Below the pieces are notes generated by a model that was given only the letters and a program-made list of their open reading frames with translations, had not been told where the DNA came from and searched no databases. A DNA stretch of 64,000 nucleotides from the NCBI GenBank assembly GCA_023150555.1, contig JAKLKQ010000035.1:1-64000 (forward strand), in the 5' to 3' direction. Shown here in pieces: positions 42,453 through 51,135 of the stretch. Numbering within the stretch: the stretch's first letter is position 1; the number at the start of each line of letters is the position of its first letter. Source of the stretch: Planctomycetota bacterium (GTDB lineage: Bacteria > Planctomycetota > SZUA-567 > H5-PLA8). The position numbers were made by a program, and so were the translations under genes.

Positions 42453-44090
42453 TCAGAACTTCACGCCGATGAATCGAATGATGTCGTTGCTGGTGGCCAG
42501 GACCAGCAGGCTGAGGATCAGGAACAAGCCCACCCACTGGAAGGCCTCCTGGACCCTCGGCGCGACCGGGCTCCCTTTCAGCTTCTCCACGCCCAGCATC
42601 AGCAGGTGCCATCCGTCCAGCAGCGGGATGGGAATGAACTGGAGCACGCCCAGGTTGATCGAGATAAACGCGAGGAACCAGAAGTAGTACATGAAGGGCT
42701 TCTGCGAAGCCACGCTGGTCATGGCGTTGGCGATGCCCAGCGGTCCGGAAAGCGCCTTGGGGCTGACCTGCCCCGTGATCAGCCCCCGCACGACGGTGAA
42801 GACCGAGCCCGAATACCGCAGCAGGTCGTCCCACGCCATGCCCAGGGCCTCGACAAAGGTATCCGCCTGGATCAGAACCTGGCCTTCGACCGGAAATTCC
42901 GTGTCCCACGGCCATTCCGCGCGCGGGATCGAGGTCTCGCGCGGCAGGCGCACGACGGAGATCTCGGCGTCCTCCTCCAGACTCTGCGAATACCCAAGGT
43001 CCACGGTCTTCTTGTCGCGCTTCAGGCCCAACCCGCGAATGTGGCAGTTTTCGCGTAGACCCGCGGCATAGGCCTCGCTGGCCGGATGGATCTCGGTAAT
43101 GCGGTCCGATTGCAGCATGGCGATGCCCAGCAGGTACTGCGTGCCGTGGTACTTCTCCTTGCCCTCAGCGGTGATCTCGAGTTCCTTCTCCTGGCCGTTG
43201 CGGCGGATGATCAGCTTCTGCGGCTTGCCGGCCGCGTCGTCGACGGCGTGCATGACCACGTACAGGTCGGCGATGGTCTTGCCGTCGATGGAGACCAGTT
43301 CGTCGCCCTTTACCAGGCCGACCTTGGCGGCCGGCGTATCCTTCTCGGGATCCAAACGCACCAGGACCTTGCGCTCGGTCTTGAAGCCCATGCGGAAGGG
43401 CTGCATCTCCGTGTACGGGCCGATGCCGATCACCTTCGAACCGTGCTCCTGGTCGTAGGCGGCGGTCACGCGCACCGGGTCGTGCTGTCGCTCGCCGTTG
43501 CGCTCGTAGTCCAGATAGATCGCGCTGTCCGAGCCGCTGCCGGCGACGGCCAGGGCCACGTCGAGGAAGCACTTCACCGGCTTGCCGTTCACCGCGACGA
43601 TCTGGTCGCCCGTCTGCAGCGGGCGGGGCTGGTCGCCCGAAGGCGTCTCCCGATATGACTTGTTCTTGATCGGCAGGTAATTGAAGACCTCCCCGACCTT
43701 CGCCGGGTTCAGCTCCACGCCCTTCCAGTAGCAGATCGTGAACGCGAACAGCGCGAAGATGAGGTTGAAGGCCGCGCCGGCGGCCAGGATCGCGGCGCGC
43801 GCGCCTACGGGCTTGTTGCGGTAGTCGCGCGGGTCGGTGCTGGCCTCCAGGTTCGGGCGCATGTCCTCCTGCCCGACCATCTTCACATAGCCGCCGATGG
43901 GCACCAGCGAGAGCGCGTACACCGTCTCGCCGATCGTGAAGGTCAGGATGTACGGGCCCATGCCGATCGAAAAGACCTGCACGCGCACGCCGTGCCACTT
44001 GGCGAGCATGAAGTGCCCGAGTTCGTGTATGAAGATCAGGCCCGAGAAGCCCAACGCCAGGCCCAGGAATCCGGTGATCCAGTCAGCCAT
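42453..44090 (-). CDS. rseP: site-2 intramembrane zinc protease RseP
   Basis: The 545-residue protease cleaves membrane-spanning segments of regulatory proteins. The zinc motif HELGHFMLAKWHGVRV lies in the first helix (about 22-37) and the second ligand in PIPLLDGWHLL near the C-terminus. Two PDZ-like domains lie between (TGDQIVAVNGKPV and KGDELVSIDGKTI), as in RseP. The ATG at 44090 overlaps the TGA of dxr by one base, the usual dxr-rseP coupling. Its position just upstream of four membrane-fused sigma factors invites the idea that it releases them, but that is inference; housekeeping duties are certain for the family. Confidence 0.94.
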   Translation of the reverse strand: MADWITGFLGLALGFSGLIFIHELGHFMLAKWHGVRVQVFSIGMGPYILTFTIGETVYALSLVPIGGYVKMVGQEDMRPNLEASTDPRDYRNKPVGARAAILAAGAAFNLIFALFAFTICYWKGVELNPAKVGEVFNYLPIKNKSYRETPSGDQPRPLQTGDQIVAVNGKPVKCFLDVALAVAGSGSDSAIYLDYERNGERQHDPVRVTAAYDQEHGSKVIGIGPYTEMQPFRMGFKTERKVLVRLDPEKDTPAAKVGLVKGDELVSIDGKTIADLYVVMHAVDDAAGKPQKLIIRRNGQEKELEITAEGKEKYHGTQYLLGIAMLQSDRITEIHPASEAYAAGLRENCHIRGLGLKRDKKTVDLGYSQSLEEDAEISVVRLPRETSIPRAEWPWDTEFPVEGQVLIQADTFVEALGMAWDDLLRYSGSVFTVVRGLITGQVSPKALSGPLGIANAMTSVASQKPFMYYFWFLAFISINLGVLQFIPIPLLDGWHLLMLGVEKLKGSPVAPRVQEAFQWVGLFLILSLLVLATSNDIIRFIGVKF

Positions 44091-45241
44091 CACGCCTCCA
44101 CGGTCTTGCGAACATGCTCGCGCGCCCAGCGGTCCGCCGCGAGCACGGTATCGAGGTCGTCCATCGGTTGCACACGGTGCGCGGACAGCGCGCCGCCCAC
44201 CAGATCGAAGATCTTCGTGAACTTGATGCGGTCCTCGAGGAACAGGGCGACGGCCTGCTCGTTGGCCGCGTTCAGCACCGCCGGCGCGGTGCCGCCCTTG
44301 CGCCCGGCCTCGTACGCGAAGTCCAGCGTGGGGAAGCGGCTGCGGTCGGGCGCCTCGAAGGCCAGGCTTGCCATGCGCTCCAGCGGCAGTTCCGGAAGTG
44401 CGCCGTCCAGCCGATCGGGCCACGTCAGCGCGTACTGGATCGGCAGGCGCATGTCCGGCAGGCCCAGCTGCGCGACCACGCTGCGGTCCGCGAACTCGAC
44501 CAGCGCGTGCACGATCGACTGCGGATGCACCCACACCTCGATGCGCTCATAAGGGACGTCGAAGAGGAAGTGCGCTTCAATGATCTCCAGCGCCTTGTTC
44601 ATCAGCGTCGCCGAGTCGATGGTGATCTTGGCGCCCATCGACCAGGTCGGATGGTTCAGCGCGTCGGCCTTGGTGGCGGCGGCCATCTTCTCCTTCGTCG
44701 CGGTGCGGAAGGGCCCGCCGCTGGCCGTCAGCACGATGCGCCGCAGTTCGCCGTGGTTGCCCGCGCGCGCCGACTGGAAGACCGCGCTGTGCTCGCTGTC
44801 GATGGGCAGGATCGTCGAACCGCCCTGCTTGGCGGCCGCGATCATCAGCGGCCCGGCCATCACCAGCGGCTCCTTGTTGGCAATGCCGACCTGCTTTCCT
44901 TTCTTCAGCGCGCTGAGCGTCGGCAGCAACCCCGCCGCGCCGACGATCGCGGAGACGACGTAGTCGCTCTCCTGCTCTTCGGCCAGCTCGCAAAGCGCCT
45001 CGGGGCCGGCCAGCACTTCGCCGCGCCAGCCGTTGAGGTGGCTCTTCAGTTCCGCGTAGGCGTCCTTGTCGGTGATGGCGATGCGTTCGGGCTTGGCCTC
45101 GGCGGCCTGCTCGGCCAGCTTCTTCGCATTCCGGCCGGCCGTCAGGCTGCGCACGCGGAAGCGGTCCGGGAAACGGCGCACCACGTCCAGCGTGCTGACG
45201 CCGATCGATCCGGTGCTGCCGAGAATGCATAGGTTCTTCAT
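44090..45241 (-). CDS. dxr: 1-deoxy-D-xylulose 5-phosphate reductoisomerase
   Basis: Dxr converts DOXP to 2-C-methyl-erythritol 4-phosphate with NADPH in the MEP isoprenoid pathway. The 383-residue protein shows the NADPH loop ILGSTGSIGVSTLD, IANKEPLVMAGPL, the metal and substrate motif LPIDSEHSAVFQ and WVHPQSIVHALVEF. The length is typical. It is followed by rseP with overlapping stop and start codons. A promoter candidate lies about 145 bases upstream. Confidence 0.97.
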   Translation of the reverse strand: MKNLCILGSTGSIGVSTLDVVRRFPDRFRVRSLTAGRNAKKLAEQAAEAKPERIAITDKDAYAELKSHLNGWRGEVLAGPEALCELAEEQESDYVVSAIVGAAGLLPTLSALKKGKQVGIANKEPLVMAGPLMIAAAKQGGSTILPIDSEHSAVFQSARAGNHGELRRIVLTASGGPFRTATKEKMAAATKADALNHPTWSMGAKITIDSATLMNKALEIIEAHFLFDVPYERIEVWVHPQSIVHALVEFADRSVVAQLGLPDMRLPIQYALTWPDRLDGALPELPLERMASLAFEAPDRSRFPTLDFAYEAGRKGGTAPAVLNAANEQAVALFLEDRIKFTKIFDLVGGALSAHRVQPMDDLDTVLAADRWAREHVRKTVEA

Positions 45242-45386
45242 GCGCTCGCTGGCCCCAGGTCTACCCGTGCTGCGGCTCCCAAAAGGGAAACGCGCCGCGC
45301 ACTTTCCCCGTTCCGGGAAAATTCCCGCCCACTGGATAAAGGGTGCGGCATCCGAGTTCTATTCCAAACCAGGCCCCAAACAACCC

Positions 45387-45414
45387 AGTTTAACGGCTTC
45401 CGTGGATTGTTCAA
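45387..45414 (-). promoter_or_regulatory. promoter candidate for dxr-rseP
   Basis: Read leftward, TTGAAC (45414-45409), a 16-base spacer and TAAACT (45392-45387) precede dxr, leaving a leader of about 140 bases. No other feature is visible in the 208-base gap. Confidence 0.4.
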
Positions 45415-45449
45415 GACTTTGGCGTGAAACAAGTTAGGTCCAACGGGCG

Positions 45450-45728
45450 TCACTGCTCATGTGCGTTCCGGCCGCCCTTGGCGTTCCCCTTCCCATCCCC
45501 CTTGGGCTCGTGCTTGCTGAACATCGCCCAGAGCATCAGGCCGATGGGCGGCACGAAGAAAGCCGCCGCGCCGGCCGACGGCCCCAGCCACGCATAGAAG
45601 AGGAAGCAGAAGGCGAACCAGAGTCCGCACAGCAGCGCGGCCATGATGGCCATGCCGATGCAGCCGCTGACGCCGGGCGAGCCTTCGCCCTGCGGCGGGG
45701 GCACGGCGGGCGGCATCGTTTCGCTCAT
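45450..45728 (-). CDS. small membrane protein of unknown function
   Basis: The 92-residue protein has a Pro/Gly-rich N-terminus and two hydrophobic segments at about 22-45 (GMAIMAALLCGLWFAFCFLF) and 50-70 (AAFFVPPIGLMLWAMF), then a Lys/Gly-rich hydrophilic tail. I recognise no family. It begins 23 bases after the cysteine desulfurase gene and is the last gene of that leftward run. There is no Shine-Dalgarno sequence; TATATT lies four bases before the ATG. Confidence 0.6.
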   Translation of the reverse strand: MSETMPPAVPPPQGEGSPGVSGCIGMAIMAALLCGLWFAFCFLFYAWLGPSAGAAAFFVPPIGLMLWAMFSKHEPKGDGKGNAKGGRNAHEQ

Positions 45729-45751
45729 GGGTAATATAAGGAGGCGCAGCG

Positions 45752-46906
45752 TCAGCTGGCGATCTCTTGCAGCGCCGCCACGACCGCGTCCGCCTCGTCG
45801 AGCGTGTTGAAGTAGCCGGGCGATAGCCGCAGCGTGCCGGTCGGGAAGGTCCCCAGCGCCTTGTGCGTGTACGGCGCGCAGTGCAGCCCCGGGCGCACGC
45901 AGATCTCGAAGGCTTGGTCGAGGATCGAGGCGGTCTCGGCCGTGTCGCGGTCCTTGATCGTGATCGAGAGTGCCCCGCCCTTCTTCGGGGGATCCTTGGT
46001 GCCGTACAGCGTGAAGCGACTGTCGGCGCCGAGGGACTCGATCAGGCGCTGTTGCAGCGCGCGTTCGTGCGCGAGGACCTTGTTGGGGCCTTCCTTCTTC
46101 AGGAACGTCACGCCGGCCAGCAGCCCCGCGATGCCCATGGTATTGGGCGTGCCGCCTTCGAGATAGTACGGCAGTTCGAACGGCTGGTGCGGGCTGGAGC
46201 TGTCGCCGCCGGTGCCGCCTTCGCGCCACGCGCGCAGTTCGTCTTCCTTCACGCGCGAACCGATCAGCAGCGCGCCGGTGCCGGTGGGCGCGAAGAGCCC
46301 CTTGTGGCCGGGAAACGCGAGGAAGTCGATGCCCATGGCTTCGGCATCGATCGGCACCACGCCCGCGGACTGCGCGGCGTCGACCAGGAGGCGCACGTGC
46401 GGATGCTTCGCGCGCAGCGCCTGGCCCAGTTCGGCGACCGGACAGACGACGCCGAGCACGTTCGCGCAATGCGTGATCGCCACCAGCTTCGTCTTGGGCG
46501 TGACCTTGGCCAGCACGTCCGCCACGCGCCACGCGCCGGATTCGTCCAGGCCGACCCGGTCCAGCGTGATCTCGCCGTCGTCGGCGGCCTTCTGCAGCGG
46601 GCGGTTGACGCTGTTGTGCTCGAGCACGCTGCTGATGGCGTGGTCGCCGGTGCGCAGAACGCCCTTGATGGCCATGTTCAGCGCGTCGGTGCAGTTGAGC
46701 GTGAAGATGCAACGCTTGGGATCGCCGATGCCGAAGAACTTCGAGACGGCGTTGCGCGTGTTGTCGATCATCGCCTCGGCGCCGGTGGCCAATCGGTGCC
46801 CGCTGCGCCCCGGGTTGCCGCCGGCCTCGGCCATGAACTGCGTCATCGCGGCAAAGACTTCGGGCGGCTTGGGGAAGCTGGTGGCGGCGTTGTCGAAGTA
46901 GATCAT
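45752..46906 (-). CDS. cysteine desulfurase family protein (class V, EF2568-type)
   Basis: The 384-residue PLP enzyme removes sulfur from cysteine as a protein persulfide. It opens with IYFDNAATSFPKPPEVFAAM; the PLP Lys is in AFPGHKGLFAPTGTG, and the persulfide Cys is in RPGLHCAPYTHK. These are the landmarks of the EF2568-type subgroup rather than IscS or SufS. It lies 44 bases downstream of the E1-like gene and two genes after the ubiquitin-like/NIL gene, so it most likely supplies sulfur to thiocarboxylate the carrier protein. GGTGG-type spacing after the phosphate loop (GGTGGDSSSPHQPFELPYY) is as expected. Confidence 0.92.
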   Translation of the reverse strand: MIYFDNAATSFPKPPEVFAAMTQFMAEAGGNPGRSGHRLATGAEAMIDNTRNAVSKFFGIGDPKRCIFTLNCTDALNMAIKGVLRTGDHAISSVLEHNSVNRPLQKAADDGEITLDRVGLDESGAWRVADVLAKVTPKTKLVAITHCANVLGVVCPVAELGQALRAKHPHVRLLVDAAQSAGVVPIDAEAMGIDFLAFPGHKGLFAPTGTGALLIGSRVKEDELRAWREGGTGGDSSSPHQPFELPYYLEGGTPNTMGIAGLLAGVTFLKKEGPNKVLAHERALQQRLIESLGADSRFTLYGTKDPPKKGGALSITIKDRDTAETASILDQAFEICVRPGLHCAPYTHKALGTFPTGTLRLSPGYFNTLDEADAVVAALQEIAS

Positions 46907-46950
46907 TTTCAGCTCTCAGCTATCTGCATTCGGCGGTCAGCTTGAAAAAC

Positions 46951-48015
46951 TTACGCGCCCACGTACTTCGCGTAGGCGGTGCGCGCGACGGCGACCTTCT
47001 TGGTGCCCTTGATGATCGCGCGGGCGTCGGGGAAGACGGTGATCTCCAGACCTTCCTTGGGCTCGTCGCCGCCCGGCGCGTTGAACTTCAGCAGGAACTT
47101 GTTGACGCTGAGGTTGGTGATGTCGCTGGTTCCCTGCAGCTGCTTGGCCATCGCGGCGAGGTCCAGCTTCGCGCCGGTCTTGGGGTTGATCTGCACGGCG
47201 TTACGCCCGCACAGGCCGGTGGTGGTGCTGGCGCCCTGCCCTTCCAGGAACTCGAAGTTGCGGCGCTTGCAGCACGGGCAGTCCGCGACCTCGCGGGCCT
47301 TCTCGATCTTGAAGCGGTGCAACTCGCCGTTCCACAGGTCGATCTGGAAGAGGCGCTTGTTGATCTCGGCCGTGCGCCCGGCGCAGATCTTCAGCGCCTC
47401 GGCGGCCTCGAAGTTTCCGATCAGGCCCGTCACGCTGGCCAGCACGCCGGCGGTGTCGCAGGTGGGCGTCATGCCCGGCGGCGGAGCGGTCTCGAAGATG
47501 CAGCGGATGCAGGGCGTGACCTCGGGGATGATCGTCATCGTCAGGCCCAGCGAACCCACCGCCGCGCCGTAGACCCACGGGATCTTGTGCTTCACGCAGG
47601 CGTCGTTGAGCACGAAGCGGGTCTCGAAGTTGTCCGCGCCGTCGACGACCACCGTCGCGCCCTTGATCAATTCCTCGACGTTCGCCGGGTTGATATCGGT
47701 GACGATGCCTTCGATCTCGATCTCCGAGTTGATCTGGCGGCACTTACGCTCGGCGGCGGCGGCCTTGGGCAGGTTTTCCGCGCAGTCCTTCTCGTCGAAG
47801 AGCACCTGGCGTTGCAAGTTGGACTTCTCGATGAAGTCGCGGTCGATGATGCGCAGCTTGCCCACGCCCGCGCGCGCCAGCACGTTGGCGATCACGGTGC
47901 CTAAGGCGCCGCAGCCGGCGACGACGGCGGTGGACGCGGCTATTCCTTTCTGCCCTTCCTCGCCGATGAACGGCAGCAGGATTTGGCGGTTGTAACGCTC
48001 TAGTTTGTCAGCCAT
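46951..48015 (-). CDS. ThiF/MoeB-type E1-like adenylyltransferase with C-terminal extension
   Basis: The 354-residue enzyme activates the C-terminus of a ubiquitin-like protein by adenylation. The fold is seen in the opening ERYNRQILLPFIGEEGQ, the nucleotide loop GCGALG, the Asp in RIIDRDFIEKSNLQRQ, and the catalytic Cys in TCDTAGVLAS. Zinc-site pairs are CIRC and CPCC. After residue 260, a 90-residue tail resembles a second beta-grasp or rhodanese-remnant region (NLSVNKFLLKFNAPG) and lacks a rhodanese Cys. It follows the ubiquitin-like/NIL gene, its probable partner, after 113 bases that contain one short repeat. Confidence 0.92.
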   Translation of the reverse strand: MADKLERYNRQILLPFIGEEGQKGIAASTAVVAGCGALGTVIANVLARAGVGKLRIIDRDFIEKSNLQRQVLFDEKDCAENLPKAAAAERKCRQINSEIEIEGIVTDINPANVEELIKGATVVVDGADNFETRFVLNDACVKHKIPWVYGAAVGSLGLTMTIIPEVTPCIRCIFETAPPPGMTPTCDTAGVLASVTGLIGNFEAAEALKICAGRTAEINKRLFQIDLWNGELHRFKIEKAREVADCPCCKRRNFEFLEGQGASTTTGLCGRNAVQINPKTGAKLDLAAMAKQLQGTSDITNLSVNKFLLKFNAPGGDEPKEGLEITVFPDARAIIKGTKKVAVARTAYAKYVGA

Positions 48016-48029
48016 TCGTTTCCCGATCT

Positions 48030-48060
48030 TTAACCACAGAGCACACTGAGAACACAGAGG
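48030..48060. repeat. CAGAGA-type short interspersed repeat
   Basis: TTAACCACAGAGCACACTGAGAACACAGAGG-type sequence, with an 8-9-base periodicity of CAGAG/TGAGA, lies between the NIL-fusion and E1 genes. Related copies are at 48709-48730, 49259-49289 and 63080-63228. Confidence 0.6.
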
Positions 48061-48128
48061 ACTTTCTCTCGGGTACTCGGAAGAGGTGCGCAGCAGGCGC
48101 TCCGTCCCTCGCCCCTAACCCCTGCCAT

Positions 48129-48692
48129 TCAAGGTTCGACGACGTTCATCTCGATCGGATCGACCTTGATGTTGTTCTTGCGCAGCCACTTGAAGGCGTT
48201 CTCGATCTCGTCGGGCGAACCGGAGACCTCCAGGCTCAGCAGGCCGACCTCGTCGGTCACCGACGCGCCGCGGATGTTCGGCACCACGTCGAACTTCTTG
48301 ACCATCTCGTAGATGATCGGCTTGGTGACGGTGTCCTGCGAAAAGGTCAGGTACACGCGGCGGATCATCGTGCCGCCGCTGGCCGCGGGCTTCTTCGGGG
48401 CCGCCTTGGCCTTCGCGGCGCCGCCGGCGATGGCCGGCAGGATGCTGACTTCCGAGCCGGCGGCAAGGGGCGTGTCGAGGTTCTGCTGAAAGCGGATGTC
48501 TTCCTCGCTGACGAAGATGTTGACGAAGCGGCGCACGTTGCCTTTCTCGTCACAAATGCGCTCCTTGATGCCGGCGTGCTTGGCTTCCAGCGCCGCGATC
48601 ATGTCGCGCACGTTGGCGGCCTCGACCTGCACTTCGTCGGCGCCGCCGGTCAGGCTGCGCAGCGCTTCGGGGATACGTACGGTCACGGGCAT
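48129..48692 (-). CDS. ubiquitin-like MoaD/ThiS sulfur carrier fused to NIL domain
   Basis: The 187-residue protein has a MoaD/ThiS beta-grasp domain at residues 1-88 (VTVRIPEALRSLTGG; VNIFVSEEDIRF; LAAGSEVSILPAIAGG) and a NIL domain at about 110-185 (RVYLTFSQDTVTKPIIYEMV; ...NAFKWLRKNNIKVDPIE). NIL domains bind methionine-type ligands in MetN and occur in NIL-ferredoxins of homocysteine synthesis. The Gly-Gly that would be thiocarboxylated is internal, followed by a Lys/Ala/Pro linker, so processing after GG would be needed for the standard chemistry. AAAAGGAG seven bases upstream fixes the ATG at 48692 over a TTG six codons earlier. Confidence 0.88.
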   Translation of the reverse strand: MPVTVRIPEALRSLTGGADEVQVEAANVRDMIAALEAKHAGIKERICDEKGNVRRFVNIFVSEEDIRFQQNLDTPLAAGSEVSILPAIAGGAAKAKAAPKKPAASGGTMIRRVYLTFSQDTVTKPIIYEMVKKFDVVPNIRGASVTDEVGLLSLEVSGSPDEIENAFKWLRKNNIKVDPIEMNVVEP

Positions 48693-48708
48693 TTCATGGC
48701 TCCTTTTC

Positions 48709-48730
48709 AACCGCAGAGATCGCTGAGAAC
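48709..48730. repeat. CAGAGA-type repeat, left flank of the GxxExxY gene
   Basis: AACCGCAGAGATCGCTGAGA (plus AC) abuts the stop codon of the GxxExxY gene. A related copy in inverted orientation lies on the other side of that gene. Confidence 0.6.
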
Positions 48731-49140
48731 TAAAAATTACTCACGACCCTGCGCACTCCGTTCTTGAGTACCTTAACGTTGAAGTTGATCAACGGACCTA
48801 CCCGGCAGCCCGAAAGCTTCAGGTAAGAAATCATCTGCGCTTCATGTACCGAGGTCAGTTTCTCCACGGACTTCAGCTCCACGACCACGCACCCTGCAAC
48901 CAGCAGATCCAACCGGTAACCGCAGTCCAACTTCACGTCTTCGTACATCAGAGGCAGCGCCTTCTGGCGTTCAACGGGAATCTTCAGCTGCTGCAACTCG
49001 TAAACAACGCAGGCCTCGTAAGCCGACTCTAGCAGCCCTGGGCCCAGCGCGCGGTGAACTTTGATCGCCGCGCCAATCACAGCCTCCGTGATTTCATTCA
49101 GCCGGGTTCGGTCAGTCTGGTCCGGCTTCACATTCGTCAT
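48730..49140 (-). CDS. GxxExxY protein (PD-(D/E)XK-like)
   Basis: The 136-residue protein matches the GxxExxY family: AAIKVHRALGPGLLESAYEA, GYRLDLLVAG, VVVELKSVEKL, VHEAQMISYLKLSG and LINFNVKVLKNGVRR. The D..D-x-ExK arrangement (YRLDLLV...VELK) is a PD-(D/E)XK nuclease-like core; the role of the family is not established. The ATG at 49140 gives the usual length; an ATG at 49185 is possible. It interrupts a sulfur-metabolism operon and is bracketed by inverted CAGAGA repeats, so it looks like a mobile passenger. The flanking region is lower in GC than the operon genes. Confidence 0.88.
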   Translation of the reverse strand: MTNVKPDQTDRTRLNEITEAVIGAAIKVHRALGPGLLESAYEACVVYELQQLKIPVERQKALPLMYEDVKLDCGYRLDLLVAGCVVVELKSVEKLTSVHEAQMISYLKLSGCRVGPLINFNVKVLKNGVRRVVSNF

Positions 49141-49258
49141 TTCAGGGCGTTCCTGTTCCAGCCAAAATCCACCCACGTCATCCACCGAAGCTGAATGCTT
49201 CCTAAAATTCTTTGCTAACCCAAACCCAGTGGATTCTCGCCGCCCTCACCTAATCCGT

Positions 49259-49289
49259 CCTCTGCGATCTCTGCGTTCTCAGCGGTTAA
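49259..49289. repeat. CAGAGA-type repeat, right flank of the GxxExxY gene (inverted copy)
   Basis: CCTCTGCGATCTCTGCGTTC (continuing TCAGCGGTTAA) is the inverted counterpart of the copy at 48709-48730. It lies directly after the threonine-synthase-like stop codon at 49296. Confidence 0.6.
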
Positions 49290-49295
49290 ACGCTG

Positions 49296-50570
<1,275 letters not shown>

Positions 50571-50837
50571 CGCTTACTCCTCCTCTGTCCGTCCTCAAAA
50601 AAGCGTTCGCACGAATGAAAACCTTCGCCGCCGGCACTGGTCGGGACGGACCGCGGCATCGAGACAACACGGGAGTCACCCCGGCGCGGCGCGGCGCGGC
50701 CTTCGGGAATGTGAGGAGGCTTGAAACGAAGAAGCCTCTCCCGAAGTCCGCTGCGGCGGGGACAAGTGGGAGAGGCGACAAAATGGAAGCGTGTGCGTGC
50801 GGCCGTCAGGGTGGCCGCCGCGTGCTTCCGTCGCGTC
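50571..50837 (-). promoter_or_regulatory. long leader (expression platform) between SAM riboswitch and thrC-like gene
   Basis: This 267-base leader has two notable elements. GCCTCTCCC and GGGAGAGGC form a nine-base-pair hairpin with an inner GTCC/GGAC stem (between about 50734 and 50776). CCTCCTC (complement of 50713-50719) is complementary to the GAGGAGG ribosome binding site (complement of 50577-50585), so the site could be masked. No T-run follows the hairpins, which favours translational control or Rho-dependent termination over a classical terminator. Confidence 0.5.
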
Positions 50838-51007
50838 CCGCTCATCTCCCGATCCTTGGGGTCGATTCCGGTCAAAACCGGAGCCGCCCTTCGGCATCGC
50901 AGGAGGTAGCACTTGGGGCAGGAAACAGAGGCGCGGGGCCTGTGTCTCGCTCCTCAAGCTGCTGTGGCTTCAAAGGGCCTGTTCCCTCAGCCACTCTCGA
51001 TAAGCGG
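50838..51007 (-). promoter_or_regulatory. SAM-I (S-box) riboswitch
   Basis: Read leftward, CCGCTTATC (51007-50999) pairs with GATGAGCGG (50846-50838) to form a nine-base-pair P1 with one G-U pair. Between them lie the conserved SAM-I elements in order: GAGAGTGGCTGAGGGA, GGCCCTTTGAAGCCAC (P2 with kink-turn and pseudoknot loop), GCAGCTTG pairing with CAAGTGC (P3, one bulge), GTGCTACCTCCTGC, and a P4 built from CTCC..CGAT with ATCG..GGAG capped by TCCGGT/ACCGGA. SAM binding to this class lowers expression of methionine and cysteine genes. It precedes the thrC-like operon. Confidence 0.93.
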
Positions 51008-51033
51008 ACCGTCTATTCAGTTGTAAGGCACTG

Positions 51034-51061
51034 TATTTAACCGCCTTGCCGAACGAGTCAA
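51034..51061 (-). promoter_or_regulatory. promoter of the riboswitch-controlled operon
   Basis: Read leftward, TTGACT (51061-51056), a 16-base spacer and TAAATA (51039-51034) lie about 27 bases before the riboswitch P1, so transcription would start near 51027. Confidence 0.6.
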
Positions 51062-51087
51062 CCCGAAATCGCTCGCGCGTCCGGCTA

Positions 51088-51116
51088 TTGTTACTCAAAT
51101 CGCTCGAGTTTACAAT
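51088..51116 (+). promoter_or_regulatory. sigma-70-type promoter for the zinc-ribbon/MshEN gene
   Basis: TTGTTA at 51088-51093, a 17-base spacer and TACAAT at 51111-51116 face right, back to back with the riboswitch promoter. The start near 51123 leaves a short leader. Confidence 0.55.
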
Positions 51117-51135
51117 GTGCAGCCGGGGGAATGCG

